64,000 nt of DNA from Thioclava sp. SK-1 (GTDB taxonomy: Bacteria; Pseudomonadota; Alphaproteobacteria; Rhodobacterales; Rhodobacteraceae), in assembly GCF_001705665.1 (NCBI RefSeq), contig NZ_MDHA01000032.1, forward strand, positions 186,001 through 250,000, read 5' to 3'. Below, one piece after another: positions 8,558 through 17,417 of the stretch. A program made the position numbers and the translations under genes. The notes under the pieces are model-generated. The model saw only the letters and a list, made by a program, of their open reading frames with translations, was not told where the DNA came from and did not search any database. Numbering within the stretch: the stretch's first letter is position 1; each line of letters starts with the position of its first letter.

Positions 8558-9526
8558 TTAGACGCGAATATTGGTCATGATCTTCATAAAGATCACGTTG
8601 CAGGCCAGCAGGGCAAAGACGATGATAGCGGCGGGAATAAAGGCCGGGGTCTCTTTGACACCATCATAGTAATGCGGCGATACAAGCTGGATGATCAGCA
8701 AGATAACCAATGGAAAGCCGGACAGAAACATGCCCGACCATTTGGGTTCGGCGGTAATCGCGCGGACACGGCGGAACAAACGGAAACGCGCCCGCATCAC
8801 CTTGCACAGCCCGTCCAGAATCTCGGCCAGGTTACCGCCAGAGGTTTGCTGAATGGACACGGCAACGGCCAAAAAGCGCAAATCTTGCATATCCATCCGC
8901 TCGGCCAGGTCGCGCAAACTGTCCGCGACGTTGCGGCCATAGGCGGCCTCATCCGCGATGATTCCAAATTCCGATCCCATCGGATCGGGAATTTCCTTGG
9001 CAACGGATTGAATGGCGGAGGAAAACGGATGCCCCACGCGCAGCGAGCGCACCATCAGCTCTACAGCGTCAGGTAGCTGCTCTTCAGCCAGATCCATACG
9101 TTTCTTGGCCTTGCCATTCACCCAGAAATACACCGCGCCCACGCCCATTCCGATGGCCATCACGATACGCAAAATGCCGCCGGCCTGCGTGCCGATCGTC
9201 AGCCCGATATAGGCAACAAAGGACAACAGGCCCATCACGCCGATCAGCGCCAACGGGGAGAAGGCGATATTGGCCTTTTGCGCCTTGCTAGACAGGATGG
9301 AGTATAATGGGATGCCGGTGGCCCCCATATGCTGCGTAGCCTCTTTGCGCAGCTGTTCCAGAACCTCGTCACGGCGACCGCCTTTGTCCAGCAAGTCAAT
9401 GCGGCGGTTGACCTTGCGGTTCAACGAGATCGACTTGCCAAAAACCAACAGATAGATGCCTTCCACCAGCAGCAAAACCGCTACAAAAATTAAGCCGTAG
9501 ATAATCGGGGTAGGGGAGATGATCAT
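8558..9526 (-). CDS. tadB: Tad inner-membrane platform protein TadB
   Basis: A 322-residue T2SSF-family protein with two N-terminal hydrophobic regions (about 5-30 and 90-140), a cytosolic helical domain with LPDAVELMVRSLRVGHPF and SIQQTSGGNLAEILDGL, and a C-terminal pair of spans. It is the partner of TadC in the pilus platform. The gene sits 11 bp after tadA and 9 bp before tadC in an unbroken operon. Confidence 0.94.
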   Translation of the reverse strand: MIISPTPIIYGLIFVAVLLLVEGIYLLVFGKSISLNRKVNRRIDLLDKGGRRDEVLEQLRKEATQHMGATGIPLYSILSSKAQKANIAFSPLALIGVMGLLSFVAYIGLTIGTQAGGILRIVMAIGMGVGAVYFWVNGKAKKRMDLAEEQLPDAVELMVRSLRVGHPFSSAIQSVAKEIPDPMGSEFGIIADEAAYGRNVADSLRDLAERMDMQDLRFLAVAVSIQQTSGGNLAEILDGLCKVMRARFRLFRRVRAITAEPKWSGMFLSGFPLVILLIIQLVSPHYYDGVKETPAFIPAAIIVFALLACNVIFMKIMTNIRV

Positions 9527-9537
9527 ATCGGTATCCC

Positions 9538-11004
9538 TTAATCCTGAACCGGTTCGTAAATCGAAGCAGGCAGGTCATATCCCCACTGCTTGAAACGATC
9601 CGAGTAATGCGACCGCACACCCGTGGCGGTGAAGCGACCAATAATTTTATTGTCCGGGGTCAGGCCCAGCCGCTCATATCGGAAGATTTCCTGCATCGAG
9701 ATGACATCGCCTTCCATACCAGTGATTTCCGTGATTGAGGTCATCCGTCGTGAGCCGTCCTGCAGACGCGACGCCTGTACGATCAGGTTCACAGCAGAAG
9801 AAATCTGTGAGCGAACCGCCTTGAGCGGCATGTCAATCCCGGCCATCGCAATCATGTTTTCTAACCGAGAGATGCCATCGCGTGCATTGTTCGCGTGGAT
9901 TGTGGTCATCGACCCGTCATGGCCAGTGTTCATCGCCTGCAACATGTCGATGACCTCTTCGCCGCGGGTTTCGCCTACGATAATTCGGTCCGGTCGCATC
10001 CGCAGGGCGTTTTTCAGACAGTCACGGGGGGAAACGGCGCCCTTGCCCTCAACGTTGGGCGGGCGGCTTTCCATCCGGCCCACATGGATCTGCTGCAGCT
10101 GAAGTTCCGCAGTGTCTTCGATGGTCAAAATCCGCTCTGAATTGTCGATAAAAGACGATAGCGCGTTCAAGGTTGTGGTTTTACCTGAACCGGTCCCGCC
10201 CGACACAATCACATTCAGCCGCGTTGATACGGCAGCCTGCAGATAAGCGGCCATTTCTTCGGTGAAGGCACCGAAATTGACCAGATCATCAATGCCAAGC
10301 TTGTCTTTCTTAAATTTACGGATCGACACAAGCGAGCCGTCCACCGCAATTGGCGGAACCATCGCGTTGAAACGCGATCCATCTTGCAAGCGCGCATCGA
10401 CATATGGGTTAGATTCGTCCACCCGCCGCCCCACAGCCGAGACGATCTTATCGATGATGCGCATCAGATGCGGTTCATCTTTGAAGGTCACATCCGACAG
10501 CTGCAATTTGCCCGAACGTTCGACAAAGATCTGCTTTGGTCCGTTGACCAAAATATCTGAGATCGTCTCGTCTTTCAGCAATGGCTCCAGCGGGCCAAGG
10601 CCCATGACCTCATCATAAAGTTCGGTATTCAGCGCCTGACGTTCGACCCCAGTGATCGACAAGGACAGCTCTTGCACCGCCTCTGCCGAGATGGCCGCAA
10701 TTTCACGGCGCAGGTCAGTTTCGCTTGCGCTTTCCAACGCAGCAAGGTTCAGATCCTCCAAGAGCCGCTTGTGAAGCTCGGTCTTGACCTCGGCAATTTT
10801 TTCTTTGCGTTTACGTTCTTTGTCAGACGGGGCAGGGGTTGCCGATGTCGATGCAACATCTTGCTTACGTTGAATTTTTTTGACCGGAGGTGGCGTCATT
10901 TCTGGCGCATGTGCCGCCACCACGGGTGCCGCAGACGCGGCCTTCGCGGTTGCGATCGGGGCAACCTTTGGGGCATTGGCAGGCTTTTTGTAACGCGAGA
11001 ACAT
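9538..11004 (-). CDS. tadA: Tad pilus assembly ATPase TadA/CpaF
   Basis: The cytosolic motor ATPase of the Tad pilus, of the VirB11/PulE class. The first 75 residues are Ala/Pro/Lys-rich and probably disordered. The core holds Walker A GGTGSGKTT (269-277), an acidic box RILTIEDTAELQL (291-303), Walker B RIIVGETRGEE (340-350) and a histidine box ending in TTIHANN (367-373). At 488 residues it has the usual CpaF length. It is followed after 11 bp by tadB and preceded by cpaE. Confidence 0.97.
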   Translation of the reverse strand: MFSRYKKPANAPKVAPIATAKAASAAPVVAAHAPEMTPPPVKKIQRKQDVASTSATPAPSDKERKRKEKIAEVKTELHKRLLEDLNLAALESASETDLRREIAAISAEAVQELSLSITGVERQALNTELYDEVMGLGPLEPLLKDETISDILVNGPKQIFVERSGKLQLSDVTFKDEPHLMRIIDKIVSAVGRRVDESNPYVDARLQDGSRFNAMVPPIAVDGSLVSIRKFKKDKLGIDDLVNFGAFTEEMAAYLQAAVSTRLNVIVSGGTGSGKTTTLNALSSFIDNSERILTIEDTAELQLQQIHVGRMESRPPNVEGKGAVSPRDCLKNALRMRPDRIIVGETRGEEVIDMLQAMNTGHDGSMTTIHANNARDGISRLENMIAMAGIDMPLKAVRSQISSAVNLIVQASRLQDGSRRMTSITEITGMEGDVISMQEIFRYERLGLTPDNKIIGRFTATGVRSHYSDRFKQWGYDLPASIYEPVQD

Positions 11005-11032
11005 GATAGCCTCTTAGGGTCAAACGAAAGGA

Positions 11033-12295
11033 TCAGCGTGCCGCAGCGTCAGCCGCGACATGAACATCAAAGATGGATTGTGCAAGCTTTTGAAGCTCTT
11101 TGCGCAGCGGGCATTTCGCGGCGGATTCCGACAGTGGCAGCCCGTGGTCATTGGCCTGTGTGACCTGACGCCCGCCATCGGGCAGCAGCAGATCGATTGA
11201 TATATCCAGGCTTTCAGCCAGCCGTTTGATCCGTGACTTTCCATTCAGATCGGTAAATTTCGGTGCACGGTTCAGACCAAAGCGCAGCTTTTCGACCGGC
11301 AAATCCTCTGCCTGAAGGGCGCGGATCATACGCAGCGCGTTTTGTGCGGTGCGCATGTCCAGCTCTAGCAGGGTGAAATAGACATCCGATTTCGACAGGA
11401 CGGTTTCGGTCCATTGCACAACGGTGGACGGCATGTCGATAATCACAAAGTCGAAATTGGACCGCGCAACGGTCAGCAATCGTTCAATATCTTCCGGACC
11501 AATGATGTCCAACGGCAGCATATCTGGTGGCGCGGTCAGAATATGCAGCTTGTCATTGAATGTCAGAAGGGCCGCGCGGAAGCTTTCGGCGTCCATGTTG
11601 GCGGTATCGGTCAGAGTTTCAAATACGACTTCGCGGCGGGGTAGGTCCAGATAGGTCGCGACGGACCCATATTGGAAATCTAGATCAATCAGGCAGACAC
11701 GCGGCGCAGGTTGCGGGTTCTTTTTCTGGCCGCCCATATTGGCCAGCTCCCATGCCAGATTGGTCGCGAATGTCGTGGCCCCCACGCCGCCGGACATGCC
11801 ATGCACCGCCAGGATCGACCCGTTGGCCGATGTCGCAGAGCCAAAGCTGGGCGGGGCGATATGCGCCGAGATCTGTGCCGGGGCGTCGGATTGTCCAAGG
11901 CGGTCAATCGCCTCATGCAAAGCGCCCTCGGGCAGGGGATAGGGGACAAAATCATCCGCACCGATCCGCAGCAGTTGGTGCAAGGCGATTGGCGATACTT
12001 CTTCCGCGATCAAGATAACGCGCAGGCCCTTCTTTTTGGCGGCTGCGATGATTTTGGTGATCACATCAAGGTTGGTTTCATCATCTTGGTCTAGAGCGAG
12101 CGCGATAAATTCCAGCGCCTCACTATCGGGTTGGTCCAAAAAGGCAATTGCCTCATCAAAGCCAAGGTCACCCCAGCTTTCACCCAGTTCGGATTCCATG
12201 TCCTCGATCAGAAGATCAAAGTTAGAGACGTCACGCGACACCGTGCAGGCCACGATGGGCGCGGGTTCGGGTGTCATGATCGCAGCTGCACTCAT
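11033..12295 (-). CDS. cpaE: Tad localisation ATPase CpaE/TadZ
   Basis: A ParA/MinD-like protein that places the Tad machine at the cell pole in related systems. The N-terminal region (about 15-120) is a receiver-like domain without a full phosphorylation site. The ATPase domain contains the deviant Walker A stretch GMSGGVGATTFATNLA and the acidic CLIDLDFQYGS. I take the ATG at 12295 (420 aa); the one at 12304 is equally possible, since AAGGA sequences precede both. The gene begins a second transcription unit after the terminator that closes the cpaC block. Confidence 0.92.
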   Translation of the reverse strand: MSAAAIMTPEPAPIVACTVSRDVSNFDLLIEDMESELGESWGDLGFDEAIAFLDQPDSEALEFIALALDQDDETNLDVITKIIAAAKKKGLRVILIAEEVSPIALHQLLRIGADDFVPYPLPEGALHEAIDRLGQSDAPAQISAHIAPPSFGSATSANGSILAVHGMSGGVGATTFATNLAWELANMGGQKKNPQPAPRVCLIDLDFQYGSVATYLDLPRREVVFETLTDTANMDAESFRAALLTFNDKLHILTAPPDMLPLDIIGPEDIERLLTVARSNFDFVIIDMPSTVVQWTETVLSKSDVYFTLLELDMRTAQNALRMIRALQAEDLPVEKLRFGLNRAPKFTDLNGKSRIKRLAESLDISIDLLLPDGGRQVTQANDHGLPLSESAAKCPLRKELQKLAQSIFDVHVAADAAAR

Positions 12296-12478
12296 TTGCC
12301 TCATTCCTTTCCTTCGGGGCGACCACGGGCGACAGAGCGAAATCATCTGTCGGGGGTTCCCATAGGCCCAGTGCCGACTCGTTCGTCGGATTTACTTGTT
12401 AGAAGTTAAAATCGTCTCGAATCTTGGCGAGATTGGGGCCAGACAAAATCAATTGTGGGATATCGGGCGACGATCGCA

Positions 12479-12510
12479 GCAAAAAGCGCGGCTTGTTTCC
12501 AAGCCGCGCT
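12479..12510 (-). terminator. terminator inside the Tad locus
   Basis: Perfect 11-bp arms (485-495 and 500-510 within 12,400s; AGCGCGGCTTG and its complement) close a 4-base loop. On the minus strand TTTTTGC follows. It lies just after the OmpA-like gene and separates it from cpaE, so the locus has at least two transcription units. Confidence 0.88.
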
Positions 12511-12541
12511 GTTGAATTAACGATAGTATGGTGAAAACCGG

Positions 12542-13183
12542 TTAGGGCGCAGATACCGCCGCAACAGTGGGCGCTGATGAAGCGCTTGTTACGTAATCGC
12601 GAAATACGACCATTGCGTATTTGCCGTTCATAACGGTGGGGTGATTTTTCACAAAGCCAGATACTTCGGTCACGGTGCGCCGGTTTTCCGCATTCGGCGC
12701 ATTTACCGGCACCAAGGGTTGTGTTTCCCCGAAACTGACCACTGCTTCCAGGCGGGCGCGTGAAATGCCACGGCTACTTAGGTAGCCTACGACAGCGCGC
12801 GCACGTTTTAAGCCAAGCGCCTTGTTATACCCGCTGGATCCGACCAGATCGGTATGGCCGAAGACGCGGAAACGCACCTCTGGAAATTGTTTGATCCAAT
12901 CCGCCTGCCGATCCAGAGCCGTGCGGGCCTGTGGAGTTAACGCGGCAGAGTTGAAGGCAAAGTTGACCGTATTGGGCACGTCCGCGGCAAATTTCTTGGT
13001 CAGGCTGATCGCATAGTCGCGCGCACCCGATTGGACCATGGTGTTTTGCATCGTGGCGTTGCCAAACCCGGTGCCAGACAGTTCAGACCCGGCTTCGGAA
13101 TTGAATTCCATTCGGTCTTGATAGGTGCAAGCAGACAAAGCGATCAGACCGAGCGTGATCAAAGCCCCGCGCATGTTTTTCAT
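12542..13183 (-). CDS. OmpA-family lipoprotein of the Tad locus
   Basis: A 213-residue lipoprotein with lipobox LSAC near residue 18 and a C-terminal OmpA/peptidoglycan-binding domain (about 85-185), recognised by NFAFNSAALTPQARTALD, RFRVFGHTDLVGS, the NKALGLKRARAVVGYL helix and ENRRTV. It should tie the outer membrane to peptidoglycan. It occupies the slot where Caulobacter has cpaD, so it may replace CpaD as the partner of the secretin. ATG 13183 is preferred to 13195. Confidence 0.86.
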   Translation of the reverse strand: MKNMRGALITLGLIALSACTYQDRMEFNSEAGSELSGTGFGNATMQNTMVQSGARDYAISLTKKFAADVPNTVNFAFNSAALTPQARTALDRQADWIKQFPEVRFRVFGHTDLVGSSGYNKALGLKRARAVVGYLSSRGISRARLEAVVSFGETQPLVPVNAPNAENRRTVTEVSGFVKNHPTVMNGKYAMVVFRDYVTSASSAPTVAAVSAP

Positions 13184-13198
13184 ATAAACCTGCATCGG

Positions 13199-14617
13199 TT
13201 ACTCCATCACATAGCCATAGGAGCCGGAGAAGTCTTGCTTGGCAACTTCTGCAGCCGCGCCGGTTTTGGCGCCGGTTGTTCTTCCGAAAAGGAACAGGTC
13301 TGATTCTGAGGGCAGGCGCACACGATCGGTCGGCAGTGCCAAGGCCTCACCACGGGTCGGTGTGACCAGATGTGGTGTGACGATGATCACCAGCTCTGAC
13401 TGGTTGCGTTCATATTCGGCCGAACGGAACAGGGCGCCCAGGATCGGGATGTCGCCCAACCACGGAACCTGACCGTTCAGATCGGTGAAATCGTCTTGCA
13501 GCAGCCCAGCAATCGCGAAGCTTTCACCGTCGCGCATCTCCACGGTGGTGCGGGTCTCGCGGCGTTTGAACGCGTTCACGGAAAAGCCCGAGGCGGTGAC
13601 TGAAACAGATGTATCAATGCCCGAAACCGCCGCGGCGATTTCCAGATTGATGATGTCGCCATCCACCACACGAGGGGTGAAGGCCATTTCGACGCCGAAT
13701 GGTTTGTATTGCACGGTGACGGAATTGTCTTCGACCACCGGGATCGGGTATTCGCCACCGGCGAGGAAGGTCGCCTCTTGTCCCGACAACGCTGTCAGGT
13801 TGGGTTCAGCCAAAGTGCGGACAACGCCTTTTTGTTCCAACGCTTCGAGCAAGACCGCAAATTCAAGATTGCCCGCAGTAAAGCCAAGGCCCAAGGCCCC
13901 TTGCGCAGAGTTTGAAACCGGGAATGTGCCGCCGTCAAACGCGTTCGACAGCGCATCGGTGCCGGTGAATGAACCGGTGCCTGCGGCGGTGCCAACCGCG
14001 CTATCGCCGCTGCCCGTGATACCACGAACGCCTAAAGAGGCCGAAAGATTTTTGGACACTGAGCGCTGCATTTCGGCAAAGCGCACTTTCAACATCACCT
14101 GCTGCGTGCCGCCGACCGACATCAAATTCGACACACGGTCCGGGGCATAGCGGTTGGCCAGTTCCAGCGCCCGGTCCAGCTTGGCTGCCGAAGATACAGT
14201 GCCCGACATTACGATGCCGTCATTGGCGGTGCGGACCTCAATTGTTTCGCCCGGTAAGATCTGCCGCAGACGTTCTTTGAATTCACCCAAATCGGGAGTG
14301 ACCTGAACCTCCACATTGGTGATCAATTTCCCATCGACACCCAGGATCGTCATAGTTGTGCGCCCGGGCACCTTGCCCAGCACATAGATCGTGCGATCAG
14401 ACAATGTCGTGATATCCGCGATACCGGGATTCGCGATGGATAGCTCTGCAAACGGCGTGTCGCTTTCAACGACCACCGCGCGGTTCATGGGAACGGAGAG
14501 TGGTGACGATGACGCCCCCGACATAATCCGCAATGTTTCAGCCGCTACAGGTGTAATCAGTGACAGGCATAACGCCAGTCCGACGATACCCGCCGCAATA
14601 ATACGCTTCATTTTCAT
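13199..14617 (-). CDS. cpaC: Tad outer-membrane secretin CpaC/RcpA
   Basis: The outer-membrane channel for the Flp pilus. The 472-residue protein has a cleavable signal (ending near VAAE), an N-terminal pilus/BON-type region (about 35-180) and a C-terminal secretin domain with PNLTALSGQEATFLAGGEYP, GVEMAFTPRVV and the closing LVIIVTPHLV. The ATG at 14617 has AGGA 5 bases upstream and gives a normal signal peptide; the longer frame to 14734 adds 39 unlikely residues. The stop is 15 bp from the OmpA-like gene. Confidence 0.95.
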   Translation of the reverse strand: MKMKRIIAAGIVGLALCLSLITPVAAETLRIMSGASSSPLSVPMNRAVVVESDTPFAELSIANPGIADITTLSDRTIYVLGKVPGRTTMTILGVDGKLITNVEVQVTPDLGEFKERLRQILPGETIEVRTANDGIVMSGTVSSAAKLDRALELANRYAPDRVSNLMSVGGTQQVMLKVRFAEMQRSVSKNLSASLGVRGITGSGDSAVGTAAGTGSFTGTDALSNAFDGGTFPVSNSAQGALGLGFTAGNLEFAVLLEALEQKGVVRTLAEPNLTALSGQEATFLAGGEYPIPVVEDNSVTVQYKPFGVEMAFTPRVVDGDIINLEIAAAVSGIDTSVSVTASGFSVNAFKRRETRTTVEMRDGESFAIAGLLQDDFTDLNGQVPWLGDIPILGALFRSAEYERNQSELVIIVTPHLVTPTRGEALALPTDRVRLPSESDLFLFGRTTGAKTGAAAEVAKQDFSGSYGYVME

Positions 14618-14816
14618 GGTGATCCTGCCTCTCCGACCACGCCTCTTTGATACGGATCTGATGCCCGTTTTGGGATCTTTTGCCCCATAATTGCTTTTAC
14701 AATGACCGAGAGCTTTATTTTTTGCAACAAACAATGCCTTAGTTGAATAACTTCATGTGTGTTTTTAGCCACAAGGCGGGCTTATTTGAACTTTTAAATT
14801 TGGTCTTGAAATGACG

Positions 14817-14838
14817 ACAGGGGCCGTTAAGCCCCTGT
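14817..14838. terminator. hairpin downstream of cpaB
   Basis: ACAGGGGC and GCCCCTGT pair around CGTTAA, between cpaB and cpaC. No strong T-run follows on the minus strand, so it may only reduce read-through or protect the cpaB mRNA end. Confidence 0.5.
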
Positions 14839-14865
14839 GTTTGCTTAGAACCGATGCGCAAAAGA

Positions 14866-15735
14866 TTAATTTGTGCAGGGGATCGGCGTTTCAATCACGT
14901 CGCCGCCTTTGCGGGTGCGGATTGTGCAGACACGCGGGGCTTCCACCTTGACCTGCTCTGCGACTTCGATCCCAAGCAGTGCGTTCCGGTCGATTTCAAT
15001 CTGCGGCATGTCGCCTTCGATCTCATCCCCTACCAGCGCCAAGGTCAGCTGTCCGGTCGATTGTGCCAGAGTCAAAGCCGCGACCTGCTGGGGGGTAACT
15101 TCGGCAGTGACGGTCCGCGCCAGCTGCGTCTCGGCGCTGCGATCTGCATCCGAATTCTGGTCAATTGCGATCAGCTTCAGGCTTGGCTGAATCAGCCGTG
15201 TGACAGAGCGTCCGTCGATCGTGCCCGACCAATAAACATCGACATGGTGCCCCGGCCGCAAGAAGCCAGAGACGCTGGAGATGGCGTTCACCTGAATGGT
15301 AAAGGCGCGCATCCCTGCGCCCAGGCTGGCCGAAATACCTGCATCCACACCTGGTTCGGTGATTTTGGACGACAGCAGCGGCTCGTAGACTTCCATGGAG
15401 CGCAATGCAGCGCGTGGCCTGGTTTCGCCATCCAAAAAGACGGCATAGGGGGCCTGCGGCGATCCCATCGGCGCGCTGATCAGGTGAAACACATGTTCGG
15501 GCACTTTGTCAGCCTGAACTTTGATCACTTCTAAATCGTTTTGGGTGAACCGTTGGCCGTATTTCATTGTTGTTTTTGAAACGACAACGTCGACCAGCTT
15601 TGGCGCGCTGTCTTTCATCTGTGCCAAGGCGTCACGCTGGGCCTGAATATTGGAAATTTCGCCTTGTGCCAGATAAACGGCTGCGCCGGCCAATGCGACA
15701 CCCAGAACAAGAACAAGTGCAAAAATGGCGCGCAT
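14866..15735 (-). CDS. cpaB: Flp pilus assembly protein CpaB/RcpC
   Basis: A 289-residue periplasmic protein anchored by one N-terminal span (about 4-22). It has an SAF-type domain (about 48-120; GQRFTQNDLEVIKV) and the RcpC region (about 125-260), with VNAISSVSGFLRPGHHVDVYW as the family hallmark. CpaB works with the secretin in Tad pilus export. It follows the divergent pilin gene by 129 bp and precedes cpaC, with a hairpin between. Confidence 0.93.
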   Translation of the reverse strand: MRAIFALVLVLGVALAGAAVYLAQGEISNIQAQRDALAQMKDSAPKLVDVVVSKTTMKYGQRFTQNDLEVIKVQADKVPEHVFHLISAPMGSPQAPYAVFLDGETRPRAALRSMEVYEPLLSSKITEPGVDAGISASLGAGMRAFTIQVNAISSVSGFLRPGHHVDVYWSGTIDGRSVTRLIQPSLKLIAIDQNSDADRSAETQLARTVTAEVTPQQVAALTLAQSTGQLTLALVGDEIEGDMPQIEIDRNALLGIEVAEQVKVEAPRVCTIRTRKGGDVIETPIPCTN

Positions 15736-15864
15736 GGGAAGCTCCTTCCGAATAAGATCCTATGATCTTTGGAATTGATTGCGTGGCGGTTGTGTCGCCA
15801 ACTCTTCACTAAAAATTAGGCGAAACCGTGACGGTGCGGCGGCGAAGCTGTGGTCAACGCGGTG

Positions 15865-16062
15865 TCAAAAGGTTGTTTTGACCTCTTGCGTTGAAATGAA
15901 ATCCCGCACCTTTTCAGATGCATTGTTCGAAGGGCCCCATATGATGCCACCGACAATCATGCCCATTGCGACGATGGCGGCCGTCAGCGCGACCCAGTCG
16001 ACAGTAACGGCGCCCGTTTCATCGGCATATATTTTCGCCGGCGCGAGGTGTGGGGCGAGCAT
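15865..16062 (-). CDS. divergent Flp-type pilin
   Basis: A 65-residue protein with the same core as the three flp genes upstream: TGAVTVDWVALTAA, a single hydrophobic helix, and an end in EVKTTF. Its N-terminal leader (APHLAPAKIYADE) and the second half differ. It should be cut after the glycine by the CpaA peptidase. It could be a minor pilin. It lies next to cpaB, in the usual flp position. Confidence 0.85.
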   Translation of the reverse strand: MLAPHLAPAKIYADETGAVTVDWVALTAAIVAMGMIVGGIIWGPSNNASEKVRDFISTQEVKTTF

Positions 16063-16242
16063 AGTGGCGTATCCCTTCGTTTTTACATGGGCTTAAATAA
16101 CGCAGGCTTATGGTTGAGGTTAGGGCGGTTTTGGGGCGCAAATACGGCAATTGCACTTTTCCGGGGCAGGGGCGCAATTTAACATTCAGGCAAGAACAAA
16201 TATTCATTTTTAAAGATGTGGCCAGGCTTGGCGCGTTGGGTA

Positions 16243-16280
16243 AAAATCGAACAAGCCGCGCCCGGAGAGGCGCGGCTTGT
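16243..16280 (-). terminator. terminator after flp gene 1
   Basis: Perfect 10-bp arms ACAAGCCGCG and CGCGGCTTGT (16251-16260, 16271-16280). On the minus strand they are followed by TCGATTTTTA. It ends the transcript of the flp gene at 16319-16519. Confidence 0.87.
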
Positions 16281-16318
16281 GATGATCACGATGGCCAGAT
16301 GGCGGCAGCTGTGATGGC

Positions 16319-16519
16319 TTATTCGCTGAAGGTCGTTTTGACTTCTGCGCTGCCAACATAGTTCGCGATTTTCGTGGTCAGGTCACCGGTGCTGGAACGG
16401 ATGAAGCCAAGGGCCGCGGCGCTTAGGCCAACAACGGCTGCGGTCAGCACAACCCAATCTACGGTCACGGCGCCTTCTTCTTCGTCACGGACTTTGCGGA
16501 TAATTTTAAACATATTCAT
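16319..16519 (-). CDS. flp: Flp pilin 1
   Basis: A 66-residue type IVb pilin. The leader MNMFKIIRKVRDEEEG is cut after Gly16, giving a mature subunit of 50 residues that begins AVTVDWVVLTAA. Position +5 is Asp rather than the usual Glu, followed by Trp rather than Tyr. It differs from pilin 2 at three positions (6, 33, 51). The ATG at 16519 has GGAG 8 bases upstream and matches the length of the other copies. Confidence 0.93.
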   Translation of the reverse strand: MNMFKIIRKVRDEEEGAVTVDWVVLTAAVVGLSAAALGFIRSSTGDLTTKIANYVGSAEVKTTFSE

Positions 16520-16673
16520 AGGACTTGCTCCATTGGAATGCATTAACAGGAAACCGTAGCGTGGGGTGTCGGGGTCATCATCGCTTCGATCCCTTAATGT
16601 GTCACGGTCTGAGGGTAATTTGGCGTCAGATCGTGTCGCAAATTGGGCGGCATTCGTACGTTTGCGCGACGTG

Positions 16674-16688
16674 TTAAATTTTATTTAA
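16674..16688 (-). promoter_or_regulatory. CtrA-like binding site before flp 1
   Basis: TTAA, seven bases, TTAA: an exact match to the full CtrA consensus of Caulobacter and relatives. It is 155 bp upstream of the flp 1 start. CtrA activates the pilin gene pilA in Caulobacter; use here is inferred. Confidence 0.55.
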
Positions 16689-16797
16689 GATTTATTGGGG
16701 TGCGTGAAAAATAGATTCTACCCGGTTGGGCTTATCATGGTGGATGTAACATCCAGCGTTTGCATATTGGTGCAGTTCATCGTGGGTGCACAATAGC

Positions 16798-16822
16798 AAA
16801 AGCCCGCACATGGCGGGCTTTT
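16798..16822 (-). terminator. terminator after flp gene 2
   Basis: AAAAGCCCGC, a short loop and GCGGGCTTTT form a strong hairpin with a T-run on the minus strand. It ends the flp 2 transcript. Confidence 0.9.
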
Positions 16823-16881
16823 GTTATATTCCAATTTGGCGGGGTGGCGCGCCGATTGCGCTGTCAGCCCTACCAGATATC

Positions 16882-17082
16882 TTATTCGCTAAATGTCGTT
16901 TTGACTTCTGCGCTGCCGACATAGTTTGCAACTTTGGTGGTCAGATCGCCGGTGCTGGAGCGGATGAAGCCAAGCGCCGCTGCGCCCAGGCCAACGACCG
17001 CTGCGGTCAGCACGACCCAGTCTACGGTCACGGCGCCTTCTTCTTCGTCACGGACTTTGCGGATGACTTTGAACATGTTCAT
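16882..17082 (-). CDS. flp: Flp pilin 2
   Basis: A 66-residue type IVb pilin with the same leader and core as the neighbouring copies: cut predicted after Gly16, mature start AVTVDWVV, single hydrophobic helix to about residue 40, then a polar tail ending in KTTFSE. It differs from pilin 3 at only two residues (2 and 51). Its upstream region lacks the CtrA-like box found before the other two copies, so it may be expressed differently. Confidence 0.93.
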   Translation of the reverse strand: MNMFKVIRKVRDEEEGAVTVDWVVLTAAVVGLGAAALGFIRSSTGDLTTKVANYVGSAEVKTTFSE

Positions 17083-17129
17083 GGGATAACTCCACTGGCT
17101 TGGATACTGTTAACTTATGTCTGACGGCG

Positions 17130-17150
17130 CTTGGGTCTTGGGTCTTGGGT
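17130..17150. repeat. three tandem CTTGGGT units
   Basis: Three perfect 7-base units lie end to end, 48-68 bp upstream of the flp 2 start. They may be simple slippage or a binding site. Confidence 0.75.
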
Positions 17151-17314
17151 GCTGGTGCCCGTCTGGTGTGACTCTGTTATGGTGGGGAAACATGGCAAGA
17201 ATGCGTCGAAATCGGTGGCATTACATGGCGTTTGCGCATTGGTGCGTTTTGCAAAAATCAGTGTGTTTTCTGCGTGCGAAATGCGCGTGGCTAAGTTGCA
17301 CGATCGAACAATGG

Positions 17315-17346
17315 AAAAGGCCTGCTACGCGTAACGTAGCAGGCCT
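17315..17346 (-). terminator. terminator after flp gene 3
   Basis: Perfect 12-bp arms (17318-17329 and 17335-17346) around a 5-base loop, with CCTTTTCC following on the minus strand. It ends the flp 3 transcript. Confidence 0.88.
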
Positions 17347-17417
17347 GATCTTGTCTGGGCGTCGGGTTGACATGCGATTGGCAATCACTCCTGCGGCCCA
17401 ATGCGTCGCGGGAACGC

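Larger units (their letters stand above)
16520..16881 (-). promoter_or_regulatory. upstream region of flp 1
   Basis: No gene is seen in this 362-base stretch. It holds a CtrA-like TTAA-N7-TTAA (16674-16688), a block GGGCGGCATTCGTACGTTT (16645-16663) that recurs before flp 3, and the terminator of flp 2 (16798-16822). The regulatory role is inferred. Confidence 0.55.
17083..17417 (-). promoter_or_regulatory. upstream region of flp 2
   Basis: A 335-base stretch without a gene. It contains three tandem copies of CTTGGGT (17130-17150), a looser version of the shared pilin upstream block (GGTGGCATTACATGGCGTTT, from 17214) and the terminator of flp 3 (17315-17346). No CtrA-like box was found. Confidence 0.45.
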
